From Solirubrobacteraceae bacterium (GTDB taxonomy: Bacteria; Actinomycetota; Thermoleophilia; Solirubrobacterales; Solirubrobacteraceae): a DNA stretch of 7,776 nucleotides. The notes beneath the pieces were generated by a model. It saw only the letters and a list, made by a program, of their open reading frames with translations, ran no database searches and was not told the origin of the DNA. The stretch spans positions 1-7,776 of the forward strand of contig JASLHP010000168.1 of the NCBI GenBank assembly GCA_030149625.1, in the 5' to 3' direction. The translations under genes were made by a program, and so were the position numbers. Shown here piece after piece: positions 6,753 to 7,776 of the stretch (the first letter of the stretch is position 1; each line of letters starts with the position of its first letter).

Positions 6753-6877
6753 GTTCTACTCGGCCTCGGGCCGTCTATCTCAGTCTTGCTGCTGCGCTCG
6801 TGTTCAGCCTCGCCACCGCGCGCTCGCGGTCCTCCGCGGCGAGCCCCCGCTCGGGCGGCGCGGGTTGGGGCGGCTGG
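6753..6877 (-). other. Spacer upstream of DUF6328
   Basis: This 125-nt gap lies between two minus-strand genes. It holds GC-rich inverted repeats: GCTCGCGG at 6822-6829 with CCGC and GAGC at 6834-6844 (bulged), and CGAGC/GCTCG at 6840-6853. Either could end the upstream small-membrane-protein transcript. I cannot pick out a convincing promoter for DUF6328. Confidence 0.3.
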
Positions 6878-7057
6878 TCAGAGGACTTCACGGTGTGGGG
6901 GCGGCCTCGAGGCATCCGTGTTCTTGGCTACCCGGCGCCCGGTGAGGGAAAACGCCGCCCCCGTGAGCGCGAGCGCACCGCCGACCACAGCCAGGCCGAA
7001 CACGAGCCAAGCGATGTATCTCGCGCCCAACGGGTCGCGTCCCGCGGGTTGCGTCAC
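6878..7057 (-). CDS. Small single-span membrane protein, hypothetical
   Basis: This 59-residue reading frame starts at GTG 7057 (MTQPAGRDPL) and contains one clear hydrophobic stretch at about residues 14-38 (YIAWLVFGLAVVGGALALTG), then a basic RR and a polar Pro-rich tail PPPHREVL. Basic residues after the helix and a short N-terminus suggest an Nout-Cin single-pass protein. The frame is open a little further upstream (to 7120), but that would overlap the ribosome site and first codons of the divergent gene, so the internal GTG is preferred. No Shine-Dalgarno is seen. I do not recognise a family. The well-formed membrane helix ending in a charged tail argues against a chance frame, but it remains a moderate call. 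Confidence 0.5.
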   Translation of the reverse strand: MTQPAGRDPLGARYIAWLVFGLAVVGGALALTGAAFSLTGRRVAKNTDASRPPPHREVL

Positions 7058-7072
7058 GCCGCGATGGGGTAA
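7048..7072 (+). promoter_or_regulatory. Possible alternative-sigma (SigB/SigF-like) promoter
   Basis: GTTG at 7048-7051 and GGGTAA at 7067-7072 are separated by 15 nt, resembling the GTTT-spacer-GGGTAT form of general-stress sigma promoters. Transcription would begin near 7079, leaving a leader of about 29 nt that includes the strong Shine-Dalgarno. The match is imperfect, and the -35 part overlaps the start of the divergent small gene. Confidence 0.3.
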
Positions 7073-7096
7073 GCGACTACCGAAACCGTCAGCAAC

Positions 7097-7102
7097 GGGA
7101 GG
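7097..7102 (+). promoter_or_regulatory. Strong ribosome binding site of the ferritin-like gene
   Basis: GGGAGG lies 5 nt upstream of the ATG at 7108, the best Shine-Dalgarno in the right half of the window. It argues that the short gene is actively translated. Confidence 0.8.
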
Positions 7103-7107
7103 CCGCC

Positions 7108-7320
7108 ATGTCAGCGACAAAGAGCAGCAACGGCGTTCTCGCCGAGGACGCCCGCGAGGAGCGCGAGCGGATCGTCGAGATGCTCACCAGGGCGTACTGG
7201 ATGGCGACCCAGGAGCCCGATCCCGTCGGCGACGACGCGGCGATCGCGATCCTGCACGACGAGGAGGGCCACCGCCGCCTGTTCGAGGGGTTCCTGCGCG
7301 AGTACCACGACCAGTCGTGA
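7108..7320 (+). CDS. Short ferritin-like protein, apparently missing the central helices
   Basis: This 70-residue protein has two recognisable halves. Residues 17-32 (EERERIVEMLTRAYWM) resemble the first helix of bacterial ferritin-like proteins. Residues 37-66 (DPVGDDAAIAILHDEEGHRRL and FEGFLREY) resemble the last helix, with metal-type motif E52-x-x-H55. Full-length relatives are, from memory, about 150 residues or more and carry two further helices with an EELGHA-type motif between these parts. Here residue 32 joins directly to the last section in frame, and the Glu expected after AYWM is Ala. The gene keeps a strong Shine-Dalgarno and a clean frame, and overlaps the next gene by GTGA, so it may be expressed and could assemble as a multimer, or it may be a decaying deletion product. 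Ferroxidase activity is doubtful because half of the ligands are absent. Confidence 0.7.
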   Translation: MSATKSSNGVLAEDAREERERIVEMLTRAYWMATQEPDPVGDDAAIAILHDEEGHRRLFEGFLREYHDQS

Positions 7321-7776
7321 GCGGCACGACCGCCACTGGCCTGGCCACCATGGAGCAGAGCGCGCACGCGCGGCGACGGTGTGCCCTGAGCTTCACCTTC
7401 GACGACGGCCCCGACGAGACGTGGACGCCGCGCGTGCTGGAGCAGCTCGCCCGCTGCGAGGTCACGGCGACGTTCTTTATGGTCGGCGAACGAGTACGCG
7501 CCCACCCTGAGCTCGCCCGCGCCGTGCTCGCCGCCGGCCACGAGATCCAGCTGCACTGTGACCGCCACGTCCGTCACACCGAGCTCACCGAAGCAGGACT
7601 ACGGCTCGACACCGAAATGGCGCTCGAAGCTCTCGCCACAGTGGACGTGCGCCCACGGCTGTGGCGGGCACCGTGGGGAATCCGCACCGACGGGAGCGTG
7701 CGCGTGGCCGCGCAGGCCGGTCTGCGGCTCGTGAGCTGGTCGATCGATACGCACGACTGGCGCGGCGATCGGCCAC
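7317..7776 (+). CDS. NodB-type polysaccharide deacetylase, runs off right edge
   Basis: The first 153 residues of a carbohydrate esterase family 4 (NodB) protein are present. Motif 1 is TFDDG at 27-31 with metal ligand D30; motif 2 is HCDRH with H80 and H84; motif 3 is RAPWG at 117-121; motif 4 is DTHDW at 144-148. These make up the metal site and most of the catalytic groove for removing acetyl groups from N-acetylated or O-acetylated glycans. There is no signal peptide or membrane helix before the domain, so it appears cytoplasmic, unlike most cell-wall deacetylases. The GTG at 7317 overlaps the ferritin-like stop as GTGA and suggests coupled translation; an ATG at 7350 (12th codon) is an alternative, and neither has a clear Shine-Dalgarno. 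The remaining C-terminal part of the domain lies beyond the window. Confidence 0.92.
   Translation, partial: MSGTTATGLATMEQSAHARRRCALSFTFDDGPDETWTPRVLEQLARCEVTATFFMVGERVRAHPELARAVLAAGHEIQLHCDRHVRHTELTEAGLRLDTEMALEALATVDVRPRLWRAPWGIRTDGSVRVAAQAGLRLVSWSIDTHDWRGDRP

Noticed and set aside
6241..6945. Plus-strand frame of 234 codons opposite DUF6328
   Set aside because: It is Ser/Arg-rich without a domain, and the minus frame encodes four clean membrane helices.
7089..7577. Minus-strand frame of 162 codons across the ferritin-like and deacetylase genes
   Set aside because: It overlaps two plus-strand genes with clear motifs and a strong ribosome site, and has no domain of its own.
1..7776. Mobile element, CRISPR array, toxin-antitoxin or phage-defence system
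   Set aside because: No direct-repeat array, terminal inverted repeats, transposase, integrase or nuclease genes are visible; gene content and base composition look chromosomal throughout.

Overview
The window is GC-rich chromosomal DNA, with G or C at most third codon positions and long shadow reading frames opposite the real genes. GTG and TTG starts are frequent, several genes lack a clear Shine-Dalgarno, and TAnnnT-type -10 boxes sit close to start codons. The proteins (a GH65 phosphorylase beside a beta-phosphoglucomutase-type HAD, a secreted beta-helix protein, a bacterial topoisomerase IB, a DUF6328 protein, a ferritin-like protein ending in DEEGHRRLFEGF, and a short NodB deacetylase with an HCDRH motif) look most like a soil actinobacterium of the class Thermoleophilia (Solirubrobacter/Conexibacter-like). 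That placement is inferred from remembered family resemblance and was not computed.

Layout. Positions 1-2757 hold three minus-strand genes read right to left: a short-chain dehydrogenase (SDR), a HAD phosphatase/mutase of the beta-phosphoglucomutase type, and the N-terminal 358 residues of a glycoside hydrolase family 65 protein that runs off the left edge. HAD plus GH65 form a recognisable disaccharide-phosphorolysis pair: GH65 would release a glucose 1-phosphate and the mutase would turn it into glucose 6-phosphate. The SDR has its own start signal and no obvious link to that pathway. Divergent from the SDR is a secreted parallel beta-helix (pectin-lyase-like) protein, followed by a perfect 12-bp hairpin that probably ends its transcript. 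Next is a class I glutamine-amidotransferase-like protein with an intact Cys-His-Glu triad.

Facing the amidotransferase, on the minus strand, are DUF6328 (four membrane helices) and, 10 nt after it, a bacterial DNA topoisomerase IB in which all five active-site residues can be placed. Upstream of DUF6328, also on the minus strand, is a probable 59-residue single-span membrane protein. Divergent from that, the right end carries a strongly SD-led 70-residue ferritin-like protein that appears to lack the whole middle of its family fold. It overlaps by GTGA a NodB-type polysaccharide deacetylase that runs off the right edge.

I see no CRISPR, insertion sequence, integrase, prophage, rRNA or tRNA gene, and no clear undescribed multi-gene system. 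The item most worth following up is the internally shortened ferritin-like gene and its overlap with the deacetylase. After that come the unassigned cysteine-containing beta-helix protein and the putative leaderless and stress-type promoters.
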